A DNA stretch of 64,000 nt from Candidatus Saccharimonadota bacterium (GTDB taxonomy: Bacteria; Patescibacteriota; Saccharimonadia; Saccharimonadales; Saccharimonadaceae). The position numbers and the translations under genes are program-made. The notes under the pieces were generated by a model. It was not told the DNA's origin. It saw only the letters and a list, made by a program, of their open reading frames with translations, and made no database searches. The stretch covers positions 124,001-188,000 of the forward strand of contig UNSL01000002.1 of assembly GCA_900555265.1 (NCBI GenBank), written 5' to 3'. This document shows, in pieces, positions 33,212 through 41,321 of this stretch; the first letter of the stretch is position 1, and each line of letters opens with the position of its first letter.

Positions 33212-33520
33212 TTATTTTTCAGCTTTCTTAGCAGCTGGCTTCTTTGCTGGAGCTTTTTTAGCAGCAGCTTCTAATGTAACACCTGCTTTTTTAGCAATTT
33301 TGCTCAATGCGCTCTTTCGGCGAGCAGCGGTATTTTTCTTAATCAAGCCTTTTTTAACAGCGGTGTCGATTTCGCTTTGTGCTGCAGCAAGAGTTTTTGC
33401 GCTTGGTTCTGCAGAGAAAGCTTTAACAGCAGTCTTAATGTCTTTTTTAATGCTGATGTTTCGCTCGCGGCGCTTTAAGGTTTGTTTAGCACGCTTGATA
33501 GCGGATTTGATGATTGGCAT
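33212..33520 (-). CDS. rpsT: 30S ribosomal protein S20
   Basis: 102 residues, basic three-helix protein: MPIIKSAIKRAKQTLKRRER, then TAVKKGLIKKNTAARRKSALSK. The Ala/Lys-rich tail (KKAPAKKPAAKKAEK) is longer than in most S20. It binds 16S rRNA early in 30S assembly. AAAGGAG lies 5 nt before the ATG. Its promoter is TTTACA, 17-bp spacer, TATAAT on the minus strand (33593-33565), giving a leader of about 40 nt. Confidence 0.97.
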   Translation of the reverse strand: MPIIKSAIKRAKQTLKRRERNISIKKDIKTAVKAFSAEPSAKTLAAAQSEIDTAVKKGLIKKNTAARRKSALSKIAKKAGVTLEAAAKKAPAKKPAAKKAEK

Positions 33521-33564
33521 GTTTCTCCTTTACCTCTATAGATTTGTATCGCTAATCAGGAAGA

Positions 33565-33638
33565 ATTATACAGAAAATAGCATAAATTGTAAAGAGGTGG
33601 CTTAGATATTGACTTTATGGTACTGCTTATGGTATAGT
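33565..33638. promoter_or_regulatory. Divergent promoters rpsT / DHH-like gene
   Basis: Minus: TTTACA (33593-33588), 17 bp, TATAAT (33570-33565). Plus: TTGACT (33609-33614), 18 bp, extended -10 TGG TATAGT (33633-33638). Confidence 0.75.
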
Positions 33639-33680
33639 GATGTCAAGCGTAATTACAAAAAAACAAACATAGGAAAAATC

Positions 33681-35375
33681 ATGTCAAACGGATCAGCAAA
33701 GCAAAAAGTAATCCAGAGCATCAAGGATGTAACTAATATTTTAGTGACGGTGAGTTCTAGCCCGTCAGTCGACGAATTGTCGGCAGCATTGGGATTGACG
33801 ATTTTCCTCAATAAGCTAGGGAAGCACGCTACGGCTGTGTTTAGCGGCGACATTCCGCCAGCAATTACGTTCTTGAATCCTGATAAGACGTTTGAGCAGA
33901 CCGCAGATTCTTTACGTGATTTTATTATTGCCTTGGATAAAGAGAAGGCTGACCATTTACGCTATAAAGTTGTTGATGACGCCGTAAAGATTTTCATTAC
34001 GCCATATCGTACGACAATTACCGATAAAGACTTGGAATTTTCACAGGGCGATTATAACGTTGAGTTGGTTTTGGTGTTAAATGTTGAAAATAGTGAAAGT
34101 ATTGATACGGCTTTGACTGCGCACGGTAAGATTTTACACGATGCTACGGTTGTGGCTATAACAGCGGGCGACGTAAAGAGTGGTCTGGGCTCTGTTGATT
34201 GGCACGAATCTAATGCTAGCGGTGTGAGCGAAATGGTTGTGGAATTGCTTGACGACCTGAAAACGCCGAAGGTAACTCTGGACGAGCAGATGGCGACAGC
34301 TTTGCTTACGGGAATTGTGGCGGTAACTGAGAGGTTTAGTAATAGTAATACGTCATCAAAGGTTATGACTACAGCCGCAGAACTTATGGCAGCTGGCGCA
34401 AATCAGCAATTGGTGGTTTCAAAGATCGCAGAGAGCGAAGTAGAGGACAAGCCGCAGAAGATTGAAAAGATCGAAGAAAAATCTCCAGAAAAAGAAGAAA
34501 CTTCAGAGGATAAAACTGAAGAAGCGGAGAAAGATGAGGAAACTGTACACGCGGACGGAACTTTGTCGATTAGCCACGAAAAGAAGGGCGATGTTGATGA
34601 AGTAGCCGAACAAACAGCAAAGGAAAAGCAAGAAGAGTCTGCTAGGATTGCTGAAGAGAAATTGGCTAAAATTGAGCCAATAAAGGAGGAGTCACAAGTC
34701 GAGGAAGAAAAGCCTAGTGAAAAAATAGTTTCAAAGGGCGAACTTTCTTTTGAGGAAACTCCGCTGATGGGTGGCACTCTGAACGCAACGACTACACAGG
34801 CTGCCGAGGATAAGATTAGGGAATTGGCTAGCGACCAAAATAAAACCATTCTAACGCACGGTAAATACGTGGGCGATAATACGCCGTCGTTTGGTGACAC
34901 CCCATTAAATGCGGCTATGGGCGCGTCTGATGAGCCGCCAAAGATTGATCCGTTCGCGACAACTAACGCTGCTGAGCAAAAATTGTCGACAATACCTGTT
35001 GCGCCGCAATCTGAAGAGTCGATTATTTCGGCAATCACTAACGACACGAATCAATTGAATAATCCAGTAGCGCCAGCTCCGAGCCAGCCGATTGCGCCAA
35101 TTGAGCCAGCAATAACAAATCCTGAAAATAGCATTCCAGGTTTCGATTTGCCAATGCCGCCAGCGATGCCGGATTTCGGCGCTTTGCCACCAATGCCGCC
35201 AGCGCCTACGGGTGTTGATGTAAATGGATTGCCACAGATTGCACCGCTAGGGGTAGCTCCTGAGCCAGTAGCCGCTCCGCAAGCTCCAGCGCCTGCGCCG
35301 ATCACCGCGATGCCAACTCAGCCAGCTCAAAATGCAGATTTCAATCCAGCGCAATTCCACATCCCAGGACAATAG
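33681..35375 (+). CDS. DHH-phosphoesterase-like protein with long disordered tail
   Basis: 565 residues. The first 250 resemble a DHH/NrnA-type fold (SPSVDELSAALGLTIFLNKLGKHATAVFSGD, GIVAVTERFSN), but the acidic DHH-type catalytic motifs are not visible (SVDELSAA instead of DxDxxGS), so enzymatic activity is doubtful. Residues about 265-370 are a Glu/Lys-rich predicted coiled or disordered stretch, and residues about 440-565 are Pro/Ala/Met-rich. The start is ATG 33681 (AGGAAAAATC upstream). truB follows within 4 nt. A nucleic-acid-binding scaffold is one possibility; the function is not known. Confidence 0.6.
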   Translation: MSNGSAKQKVIQSIKDVTNILVTVSSSPSVDELSAALGLTIFLNKLGKHATAVFSGDIPPAITFLNPDKTFEQTADSLRDFIIALDKEKADHLRYKVVDDAVKIFITPYRTTITDKDLEFSQGDYNVELVLVLNVENSESIDTALTAHGKILHDATVVAITAGDVKSGLGSVDWHESNASGVSEMVVELLDDLKTPKVTLDEQMATALLTGIVAVTERFSNSNTSSKVMTTAAELMAAGANQQLVVSKIAESEVEDKPQKIEKIEEKSPEKEETSEDKTEEAEKDEETVHADGTLSISHEKKGDVDEVAEQTAKEKQEESARIAEEKLAKIEPIKEESQVEEEKPSEKIVSKGELSFEETPLMGGTLNATTTQAAEDKIRELASDQNKTILTHGKYVGDNTPSFGDTPLNAAMGASDEPPKIDPFATTNAAEQKLSTIPVAPQSEESIISAITNDTNQLNNPVAPAPSQPIAPIEPAITNPENSIPGFDLPMPPAMPDFGALPPMPPAPTGVDVNGLPQIAPLGVAPEPVAAPQAPAPAPITAMPTQPAQNADFNPAQFHIPGQ

Positions 35376-35378
35376 TTG

Positions 35379-36035
35379 ATGGACGAAGTGATTCTCATAG
35401 ACAAACCTCAGGGAATGACTAGCTTTGGGGTGGTGGCGCGCTTGCGACGAGTTTTATCTAATCAGGTAGGAAAGAAGGTAAAGGTTGGCCACACAGGTAC
35501 GCTTGATCCGTTTGCTACGGGGCTAATGATTATCGTGACTGGAAAGAAATGTCGGGAAGCCGAAACTTTCACTAAGTTAGATAAATGGTACGAGGCGGAA
35601 ATTATTCTGGGCAAGAATAGTTCGACGGGTGATCCAGAAGGCGAAATTACTGATGTGTCTGATTATGAGCCGAGTTTGGAAGAAGTTCAGCAGGTGATTA
35701 GTCAATTTGTGGGAAAAATTGAGCAGACGCCGCCGATTTTTAGCGCAATAAAAATTAATGGTGAAAGAGCGTATAAATTGGCGCGCGAAGGTAAACAAGT
35801 TGAGATTCCTAAGCGTGTGATAGAAATTTACTCATTGGAACTATTGGCATACGAATATCCCAAATTAAAGATCAGAACTCACGTTTCAAGCGGAACTTAT
35901 ATCCGAACGTTAGCGGTGGATATTGGCGAGAAATTAGGGACGGGCGCGTATTGTGAGAATTTGCGTCGTACGAAAATTGCTGACTATTCTATTGATCAGG
36001 CAAAGACTCTGGCGGACTTCGGGATTACTAGCTAA
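35379..36035 (+). CDS. truB: tRNA pseudouridine-55 synthase
   Basis: Makes pseudouridine 55 in the T-loop of tRNAs. The 218-residue protein has DKPQGMTSFGVV, KVGHTGTLDPFATGLM with the catalytic Asp, YEAEIILGKNSSTGDPEG and SSGTYIRTLAVDIG. It lacks the C-terminal PUA extension of longer TruB proteins. Start at ATG 35379; TTG 35376 is the alternative. It is directly downstream of the DHH-like gene, and an rpsO promoter follows. truB-rpsO order is common in bacteria. Confidence 0.95.
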   Translation: MDEVILIDKPQGMTSFGVVARLRRVLSNQVGKKVKVGHTGTLDPFATGLMIIVTGKKCREAETFTKLDKWYEAEIILGKNSSTGDPEGEITDVSDYEPSLEEVQQVISQFVGKIEQTPPIFSAIKINGERAYKLAREGKQVEIPKRVIEIYSLELLAYEYPKLKIRTHVSSGTYIRTLAVDIGEKLGTGAYCENLRRTKIADYSIDQAKTLADFGITS

Positions 36036-36064
36036 TTGCAAAAAACAGAGAAGCTTGGTATAAT
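36036..36064 (+). promoter_or_regulatory. rpsO promoter
   Basis: TTGCAA (36036-36041), 17 bp, extended -10 TGG TATAAT (36059-36064); 9 nt to the ATG, so the leader is about 3 nt. Confidence 0.8.
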
Positions 36065-36073
36065 TACAGAGCT

Positions 36074-36340
36074 ATGATTAGCAAAGAGAATAAAGCGAAA
36101 GCAATTGCTTTGACTCAGGTCAATAAAAACGACGTCGGTAGCCCACAAGCTCAGGTGTCAGTTTTGACGGCTCGTATCAAAGAAGTCACGGAGCATTTGA
36201 AGGCGAATAAGCACGACTTCATGGCTCGTCGCGGCTTGATCCAAATGGTTGGTAAGCGCAAGCGTTTGCTGAAATATTTGGAGCGAACTGATTTTGAGAG
36301 TTACAAAGCAGTTGTTGCCAAGTTAGGTTTGCGTAAATAA
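36074..36340 (+). CDS. rpsO: 30S ribosomal protein S15
   Basis: 88 residues with GSPQAQVSVLTARIKEVTEHLK, HDFMARRGLIQMVGKRKRLLKYL and a C-terminal YKAVVAKLGLRK, the four-helix S15 fold that binds the 16S central domain. The near-absent leader means the long leader-based autoregulation known from E. coli rpsO is unlikely here. Followed by a strong terminator. Confidence 0.98.
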   Translation: MISKENKAKAIALTQVNKNDVGSPQAQVSVLTARIKEVTEHLKANKHDFMARRGLIQMVGKRKRLLKYLERTDFESYKAVVAKLGLRK

Positions 36341-36359
36341 TTTACGTTAAAAACTGCTT

Positions 36360-36390
36360 AAATCCCCTTTGACGAAAAGGGGATTTTTGT
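36360..36390. terminator. Bidirectional terminator rpsO / sortase
   Basis: AAATCCCCTTT pairs with AAAGGGGATTT around a short loop, then TTTGTTG on the plus strand; the minus strand has AAGCAG after the stem and is weaker. Confidence 0.85.
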
Positions 36391-36398
36391 TGTTCTGG

Positions 36399-37007
36399 CT
36401 ATTTTTTCAATTTGGCGATAATCACATCTCGTCCGTCGTTTGCGCCGCCCAAAGTACAGGAATAAAGAGTTAATTGCGGCTGATCTGTGCGCTGTTCGAT
36501 TTCCACGGCATCTGGTTTGACGCTTTGTTTTTCGCTGATGACGTAATTGTAACGCATGCCGTTATAGTCAATGATAATTTCATCGCCGACAGTCAATTTA
36601 TCAATATTATAAAAAGGCGATTTTCTGAGTGTTTGCTGAGGAGTTAATCCCATAATAAAACGGTGTGCAGATAAGACAAAATTGCCGCCATCTTTTGGGT
36701 TGCCGTTTTCTGGTTTACGCCACCACGCACCATGTTCCATTGTCTCGGCGCCGCCAGTACTGTAGGGCAAATTTATGTCAATTTTCGGTATATAAAGTCG
36801 ATTTTCGGTAATTTTATTCTCAGTTTTAGTGATGAGCTGAGTGGTGTGGTTATCTTTTGGATTAATGTTTTGCGACAAGATAAGGGGTGTACTGATGAGA
36901 GCAAGCAAATAAACTCCGCCAAGAATCATTAAGATTGCAATTATAGTTAAGATATAGCTTTTCCAGCTTTTCTGGCGATTTTTTACTGAATCTAGCTGAA
37001 GTGACAT
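36399..37007 (-). CDS. Sortase (class D/E-like transpeptidase)
   Basis: 202 residues. A basic N-terminus and one membrane span (ILTIIAILMILGGVYLLALIS) anchor the enzyme outside the cell. The catalytic triad is visible as His in LSAHRF, Cys in TLYSC and Arg in GRDVI. LYIPKIDINLPY and GAWWRKPENGNP match class D/E sortases. It would attach surface proteins or build pili, but no LPxTG protein is evident in this window. On the minus strand TATAAT (37019-37014) ends 6 nt before the ATG, hence a leaderless mRNA. Confidence 0.88.
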   Translation of the reverse strand: MSLQLDSVKNRQKSWKSYILTIIAILMILGGVYLLALISTPLILSQNINPKDNHTTQLITKTENKITENRLYIPKIDINLPYSTGGAETMEHGAWWRKPENGNPKDGGNFVLSAHRFIMGLTPQQTLRKSPFYNIDKLTVGDEIIIDYNGMRYNYVISEKQSVKPDAVEIEQRTDQPQLTLYSCTLGGANDGRDVIIAKLKK

Positions 37008-37086
37008 GAGTAAATTATATCACACTCATCTGTTAATAAGGTTATGCTAAGCACTCTCGCGGCTGGCGTTTGGGCTGAGGTTTTAG

Positions 37087-37092
37087 TATAAT
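37087..37092 (+). promoter_or_regulatory. -10 of pnp
   Basis: TATAAT; start site about 37099, giving a leader of about 90 nt. Confidence 0.65.
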
Positions 37093-37099
37093 ATAAGAA

Positions 37100-37169
37100 G
37101 CAATTTGTAACGCGGAAGTGATAGAGATGAGACGACTAAATTGCCAAGTAGTTTCATCCCTGTTACTAC
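37100..37169 (+). promoter_or_regulatory. Structured pnp 5' leader (two hairpins)
   Basis: GCAATTT (37100-37106) pairs perfectly with AAATTGC (37138-37144), so the stem begins at the predicted 5' end. A second stem GTAGT (37148-37152) pairs with ACTAC (37165-37169). The AAAGGAG site follows at 37176-37182. Confidence 0.5.
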
Positions 37170-37188
37170 CGCAAGAAAGGAGCTCTTT

Positions 37189-39306
37189 ATGAGTATTATC
37201 AATCCAAGCGGCAAGGAGATTTTTAGCGTTACCACTGATTTTTGTGGTCGGCCGCTGACTTTAGAAGTGAATCGCGTCGGTTTTAGGACGACTGGTAGCG
37301 TTTTGGTGCGTTATGGCGACACTGTAGTTTTGGGCAGCGCTCAGGTTAGTCCGCGTCCAGTGCAATTGGATTATTTTCCATTATCGATTGATTATGAAGA
37401 AAAATTTTATGCAGCGGGTAAGATTTCTGGCAGCCGATTTATCAAGCGCGAAGGTCGTCCAAGCGATGAAGCTGTGTTGATCGGGCGATTGATTGATCGT
37501 CCGATTCGTCCGCTTTTTCCGAAGGGTTATCGTCAGGAAATCCAAGTTGTCGCAACTGTTTTGAGCATGGATCCGAGTTTCCGCCCAGATGTGATTGCGA
37601 TGATCGCTGCGTCTAGCGCGTTAATGTTAACTGGTACGCCGTTTGACGGTCCAGTGGCTGGTTTGCGCGTGGGTCGAGTGAATGGCGAATTTAAGGCGTT
37701 TTTGACTCCAGAAGAGCGCGAAAAGTCGGATCTTGATTTGGTTGTGGCTGGTATTGAAAGTGGTATAACAATGGTCGAGGCTGGCGCCAAAGAAGTTTCG
37801 GAGGACGTTATCGTTGATGCGATGGCGTGGGCTCACCAGATGATGCAGCCAGCGATTGCCTTGCAACGCGAATTGGCGGAAAAAGTTGCGCCAGCGCAGC
37901 AGGAATATGATTTAATTTTGCCAGATGAATCAATTCAGCAAACAGTTAACGCGTGGGCTGATGGGAAATTTGGTGAGAAAATTCGTCGTCCATATCCAGA
38001 GCGTAATGAAATGATAAGCGAAATTCGTGCCGAGTTCCATGAGGCGATGGCGGAAAAATTGGGGCTGGACGAGGAAGAATATAGCGAAGTTCGTGGCGAT
38101 TACGACGAAGCGTTTACTTTGGCTTTACATAAAGATGTTCGTCGGGGAATTGTTACCGAACGAGTTCGTCCTGACGGTCGACAATTGACCGAGATTCGTC
38201 CGCTCAGTTCGGAAGTTGGGTTCTTGCCGCGCGCTCACGGTTCCAGCTTGTTTACGCGTGGTGTGACTCAGGGTATGAATATTGTGACTTTGGCGCCGCT
38301 TAGTTATTCGCAATTGATTGACACTATGGAAATTACTGACGGTGAGCGACGTTATATGCATCATTACAATGCGCCGGGCTATACGGTTGGCGAGGTCAAG
38401 CGAATGGGCAGTCCAGGTCGACGTGAAATTGGTCATGGATATTTGGCGGAACGTGCTTTGCTTCCAGTTTTGCCAACTGAAGAAGATTTTCCATACGCTA
38501 TTCGCTCGGTTACTGAGATTATGAGTCAAAACGGTTCGACTTCGATGGCGGCGACTTGTTCTAGTTGCTTGGCGTTGATGGATGCTGGCGTGCCAATTTC
38601 GGCTCCAGTGAGTGGAATTGCGATGGGTCTAATGATGGATGGCGATGCTCCGTATGTGTTGAGTGATATCGCTGATGCTGAGGACTTTGCTGGTGATATG
38701 GACTTTAAGGTAACTGGAACTTCAAAGGGTATCACAGCTCTTCAAATGGATATGAAGGTTCATGGTTTGCCAGTAGCGGTATTGCGTCAAGCGATTGAGC
38801 AGAGTAAGGCAGGTCGCGCACATATTTTGGAACATATGCTTAGTGTGCTTCCAGGGCCTCGTGAGTCGCTCAGTCCGTATGCGCCACGAATTGAGAAGAT
38901 TAAGATTGACCCAGATAAGATTGGCGTGATTATTGGTAAGGGTGGTGAGACTATCAATAAGATTACTTCGGAAACTGGCGCTGAGATTGATATTAAGGAA
39001 GATGGTTTGATTACTGTGGCTAGCCCAGACGGCGCGTTGATTGAAAAGGCTATGAACTGGATTAAGAGTCTGGTTGAGGAACCAGAGGTCGGTAAGATTT
39101 ACGAAGGCAAAGTTGTCGGTATTAAAGATTTTGGTGCGTTTGTGAATATACTTCCTGGCATTGACGGAATGGTTCATATTTCGAAATTGGCAGAACGTCG
39201 AGTTGAAAAAGTGACTGATGTCGTGAAAGAAGGGCAAACTGTTCGCGTGAAAATTACTGGAATTGATGAGCGCGGTAAGATTAATTTGACGATGATTGGT
39301 TTGTAA
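37189..39306 (+). CDS. pnp: Polynucleotide phosphorylase
   Basis: Phosphorolytic 3'-5' exoribonuclease, trimeric, central to mRNA decay. The 705-residue protein has two RNase PH cores: the first with EEKFYAAGKISGSRFIKREG, and the second, catalytic, with RPDGRQLTEIRPLSSEVG, GSSLFTRG and DFAGDMDFKVTGT. A KH domain (IGVIIGKGGETINKI) and an S1 domain (GKVVGIKDFGAFVNILPGIDGMVHIS) follow. ATG 37189 is chosen for AAAGGAG and family alignment. It has a structured leader and a Shine-Dalgarno site, unlike most first genes here. Confidence 0.98.
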   Translation: MSIINPSGKEIFSVTTDFCGRPLTLEVNRVGFRTTGSVLVRYGDTVVLGSAQVSPRPVQLDYFPLSIDYEEKFYAAGKISGSRFIKREGRPSDEAVLIGRLIDRPIRPLFPKGYRQEIQVVATVLSMDPSFRPDVIAMIAASSALMLTGTPFDGPVAGLRVGRVNGEFKAFLTPEEREKSDLDLVVAGIESGITMVEAGAKEVSEDVIVDAMAWAHQMMQPAIALQRELAEKVAPAQQEYDLILPDESIQQTVNAWADGKFGEKIRRPYPERNEMISEIRAEFHEAMAEKLGLDEEEYSEVRGDYDEAFTLALHKDVRRGIVTERVRPDGRQLTEIRPLSSEVGFLPRAHGSSLFTRGVTQGMNIVTLAPLSYSQLIDTMEITDGERRYMHHYNAPGYTVGEVKRMGSPGRREIGHGYLAERALLPVLPTEEDFPYAIRSVTEIMSQNGSTSMAATCSSCLALMDAGVPISAPVSGIAMGLMMDGDAPYVLSDIADAEDFAGDMDFKVTGTSKGITALQMDMKVHGLPVAVLRQAIEQSKAGRAHILEHMLSVLPGPRESLSPYAPRIEKIKIDPDKIGVIIGKGGETINKITSETGAEIDIKEDGLITVASPDGALIEKAMNWIKSLVEEPEVGKIYEGKVVGIKDFGAFVNILPGIDGMVHISKLAERRVEKVTDVVKEGQTVRVKITGIDERGKINLTMIGL

Positions 39307-39315
39307 ATATATAAT
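39286..39315 (+). promoter_or_regulatory. Promoter of gene 39346
   Basis: TTGACG (39286-39291), 18 bp, TATAAT (39310-39315), overlapping the pnp stop. Confidence 0.7.
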
Positions 39316-39345
39316 AGCAAAAGCGTGATTTTAGGAGGAAATTTT

Positions 39346-40224
39346 ATGGACAATAGTAATAACAACAAACCTCAAGTGTCGCCTCAGCCACAATTCCAGC
39401 AGGCTCCACAACAGCCTCAGGCTCAGCAACCTCAACCACAACAACAATTCCCACAACAACCAGTCATGGGAACTCCATACCAAATGCCACCAAAAAAGAA
39501 AATGAGTAAAGGTGCCATGTGGGGAATCATCGGCGGAATAATTGGACTAGTCGTAATTATCGTTGGCGTAGTCCTAGCTGTCTTGTTACTAGGCGGTCCA
39601 AGCAAGGCGGATTATAAAGACCTGCTTTCACAGTTTACTGGCTTTGATATAAATAACGCCTTTATCAGTAAAAGTAGCACTGGTACTAAAAATAGGAAAG
39701 CTGAAATAGACGAGACTATTGGGAAAATTGACGATCTTAATAAAAAAATGGGCTCACATAAAGCGCTTCGCGATAAGGACGTGAAAGCGGCGTATGATAA
39801 ATATTTGGACAGTTGGAATAACGGCGCAAAAGAATATGTTGAGTTCATAGGAGCTTTTACTGAAAATAATTTTTACGAGAAGTGTAGGCTAACTGAAGTA
39901 AGCAAGCATATTCGAGAATCCAAAGAAAGTGTTGAGAAATATTTTGACTCTAATATGAAAGACTGTATGGATTCTTTGGATAAGATGTCGAAATCTAACA
40001 ACAAGCTAGTCGCTAAATATGGCGAAGATCTGAAGAAATACTACTCAGAAATAAAGCAATATTACGTAGAACTTTCAGAATACATTAAGAACGCATCGTC
40101 GGGAGCATCGAGGCCAAAGGCACCGACATCACCGAAGATAGATATTAAGGCGGATACATTAAATAAATGGAAAGAAGCTAGCGAAAACTTTAAGAAAGTT
40201 TTGGAAGAAAAAGCTAATAAATAG
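39346..40224 (+). CDS. Gln/Pro-rich membrane-anchored surface protein A
   Basis: 292 residues. Residues about 8-50 are Gln/Pro-rich, then a basic PPKKKMSKGAMWG and one strong membrane span (IIGLVVIIVGVVLAVLLL). The outer part (about 200 residues) is helical and Lys/Glu-rich with two Cys, ending in a Pro/Ser linker and a short helix. The first about 88 codons are almost identical in DNA to the next gene, while the outer domains are unrelated in sequence. AGGAGG lies 6 nt before the ATG. The N-terminal module probably fixes topology or targets the protein; function unknown. Confidence 0.75.
   Translation: MDNSNNNKPQVSPQPQFQQAPQQPQAQQPQPQQQFPQQPVMGTPYQMPPKKKMSKGAMWGIIGGIIGLVVIIVGVVLAVLLLGGPSKADYKDLLSQFTGFDINNAFISKSSTGTKNRKAEIDETIGKIDDLNKKMGSHKALRDKDVKAAYDKYLDSWNNGAKEYVEFIGAFTENNFYEKCRLTEVSKHIRESKESVEKYFDSNMKDCMDSLDKMSKSNNKLVAKYGEDLKKYYSEIKQYYVELSEYIKNASSGASRPKAPTSPKIDIKADTLNKWKEASENFKKVLEEKANK
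39370..39619 (+). repeat. Shared 5' module, copy 1
   Basis: 250-bp segment matching 40362-40611 with about 7 mismatches and no gaps; it encodes the Gln/Pro region plus the membrane span. Confidence 0.9.
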
Positions 40225-40240
40225 TCTGTAGTTAAGAATA

Positions 40241-40270
40241 AAACACCCTGAGAAATCGGGGTGTTTTTAT
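40241..40270 (+). terminator. Intrinsic terminator after gene 39346
   Basis: ACACCC pairs with GGGTGT, flanked by AA/TT pairs, then TTTTTATTT. Confidence 0.85.
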
Positions 40271-40300
40271 TTGACTACAATTAAGCTATAGCGATATAAT
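40271..40300 (+). promoter_or_regulatory. Promoter of gene 40335
   Basis: TTGACT (40271-40276), 18 bp, TATAAT (40295-40300), immediately after the terminator. Confidence 0.75.
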
Positions 40301-40334
40301 GACAAAAAGTATAAAAGTCAGGAGACTACTATTT

Positions 40335-41261
40335 ATGGACGACAACAATAATAAATCACAGCCTCAAGTGTCGCCTCAGCCACAATTCCAGCAGGCTCCA
40401 CAACAACCTCAGGCTCAGCAACCTCAACCACAACAACAATTCCCACAACAACCAGTCATGGGAACTCCATACCAAATGCCACCAAAAAAGAAAATGAGTA
40501 AAGGTGCCATGTGGGGAATCATCGGCGGAATAATTGGACTAGTCGTAATTATCGTTGGCGTAGTCCTGGCTGTCTTACTGCTAAGTGGTCCAAGCAAGGC
40601 GGATTATAAAGCTGCTGGAGAAAAGTTGAATGATGTGATTAAAGTATACAACGAGACTTCTACATCACTTTCATATGTTTCTACCTCAGAAACCAAGTCT
40701 TCGTTAGAGTCTACTCGCAAGAAACTTGCTTCAACAAAGGAAGAAGTCAATAATCAATTAACTGAGATCGGCAAGATGAAAGCCGTCACTGGCGATAAAG
40801 AGGTTCGTGAAAAGTATGATGCTTTGAAAAATAAGCTAGGTAAGTTTAACGATGCTATAGATGCCTTTGATGAAGTTTACGGCAAGATACTTCCAGCAGT
40901 AGCTGATTTTTCTGACAGCAGCAACAGCTCTAATATATCTACCTTAGAAAGCGCAGTGAAGAAAGCTCGACAGGATCTTAAGGGCGCAGACATTAAGAAT
41001 GAGCACAACAAGAAATTCGTCAAGGACTTTACTGCTCAATTGGAAAAACTTGAAGAAATGTTGCCAAAAGTTGCTGAAATGAAATCTGATTACAAAAAAT
41101 ACGACTCTAACTATATCAGTGATTTTTACGATACTCTTACTGCGATACAGAAGACTTCTCGCGAATGGTCTTCGGGACTACAAAAAATAGCAGAAGAGGG
41201 CGAAATTAAGAGTGAATTAAACGACCTAGGAATTATATTGGCAGACAAGGTAAATAAATAG
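40335..41261 (+). CDS. Gln/Pro-rich membrane-anchored surface protein B
   Basis: 308 residues with the same Gln/Pro-rich N-terminus and membrane span as the preceding gene. The outer domain of about 220 residues is different: Ser/Thr-rich helices with heptad-like spacing (TKSSLESTRKKLASTKEEVNNQL; NISTLESAVKKARQDLK), probably a coiled coil, and no cysteine. It has its own promoter, terminator and AGGAG site, so the two genes are expressed separately. The pairing of a constant anchor with a variable outer part suggests surface diversification. Confidence 0.75.
   Translation: MDDNNNKSQPQVSPQPQFQQAPQQPQAQQPQPQQQFPQQPVMGTPYQMPPKKKMSKGAMWGIIGGIIGLVVIIVGVVLAVLLLSGPSKADYKAAGEKLNDVIKVYNETSTSLSYVSTSETKSSLESTRKKLASTKEEVNNQLTEIGKMKAVTGDKEVREKYDALKNKLGKFNDAIDAFDEVYGKILPAVADFSDSSNSSNISTLESAVKKARQDLKGADIKNEHNKKFVKDFTAQLEKLEEMLPKVAEMKSDYKKYDSNYISDFYDTLTAIQKTSREWSSGLQKIAEEGEIKSELNDLGIILADKVNK
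40362..40611 (+). repeat. Shared 5' module, copy 2
   Basis: Second copy of the 250-bp segment at 39370. Similarity stops abruptly after the TATAAAG at the end of the span-coding region; most of the mismatches lie in the last 40 bp. Confidence 0.9.
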
Positions 41262-41280
41262 TTCTGCTAAATATCAGAAG

Positions 41281-41307
41281 CGCCTCGTTTCTTGCGGGGC
41301 GTTTTTT
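41281..41307 (+). terminator. Intrinsic terminator after gene 40335
   Basis: CGCCTCG pairs with CGGGGCG (one G-U) around a 7-nt loop, then TTTTTT. The udg -10 starts 3 nt later. Confidence 0.9.
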
Positions 41308-41321
41308 GATAAAATAAATAT

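Noticed and set aside
34403..35047. 214-codon Ser-rich frame antisense to the DHH-like gene
   Set aside because: It arises from the Glu/Lys-rich low-complexity codons of the sense gene.
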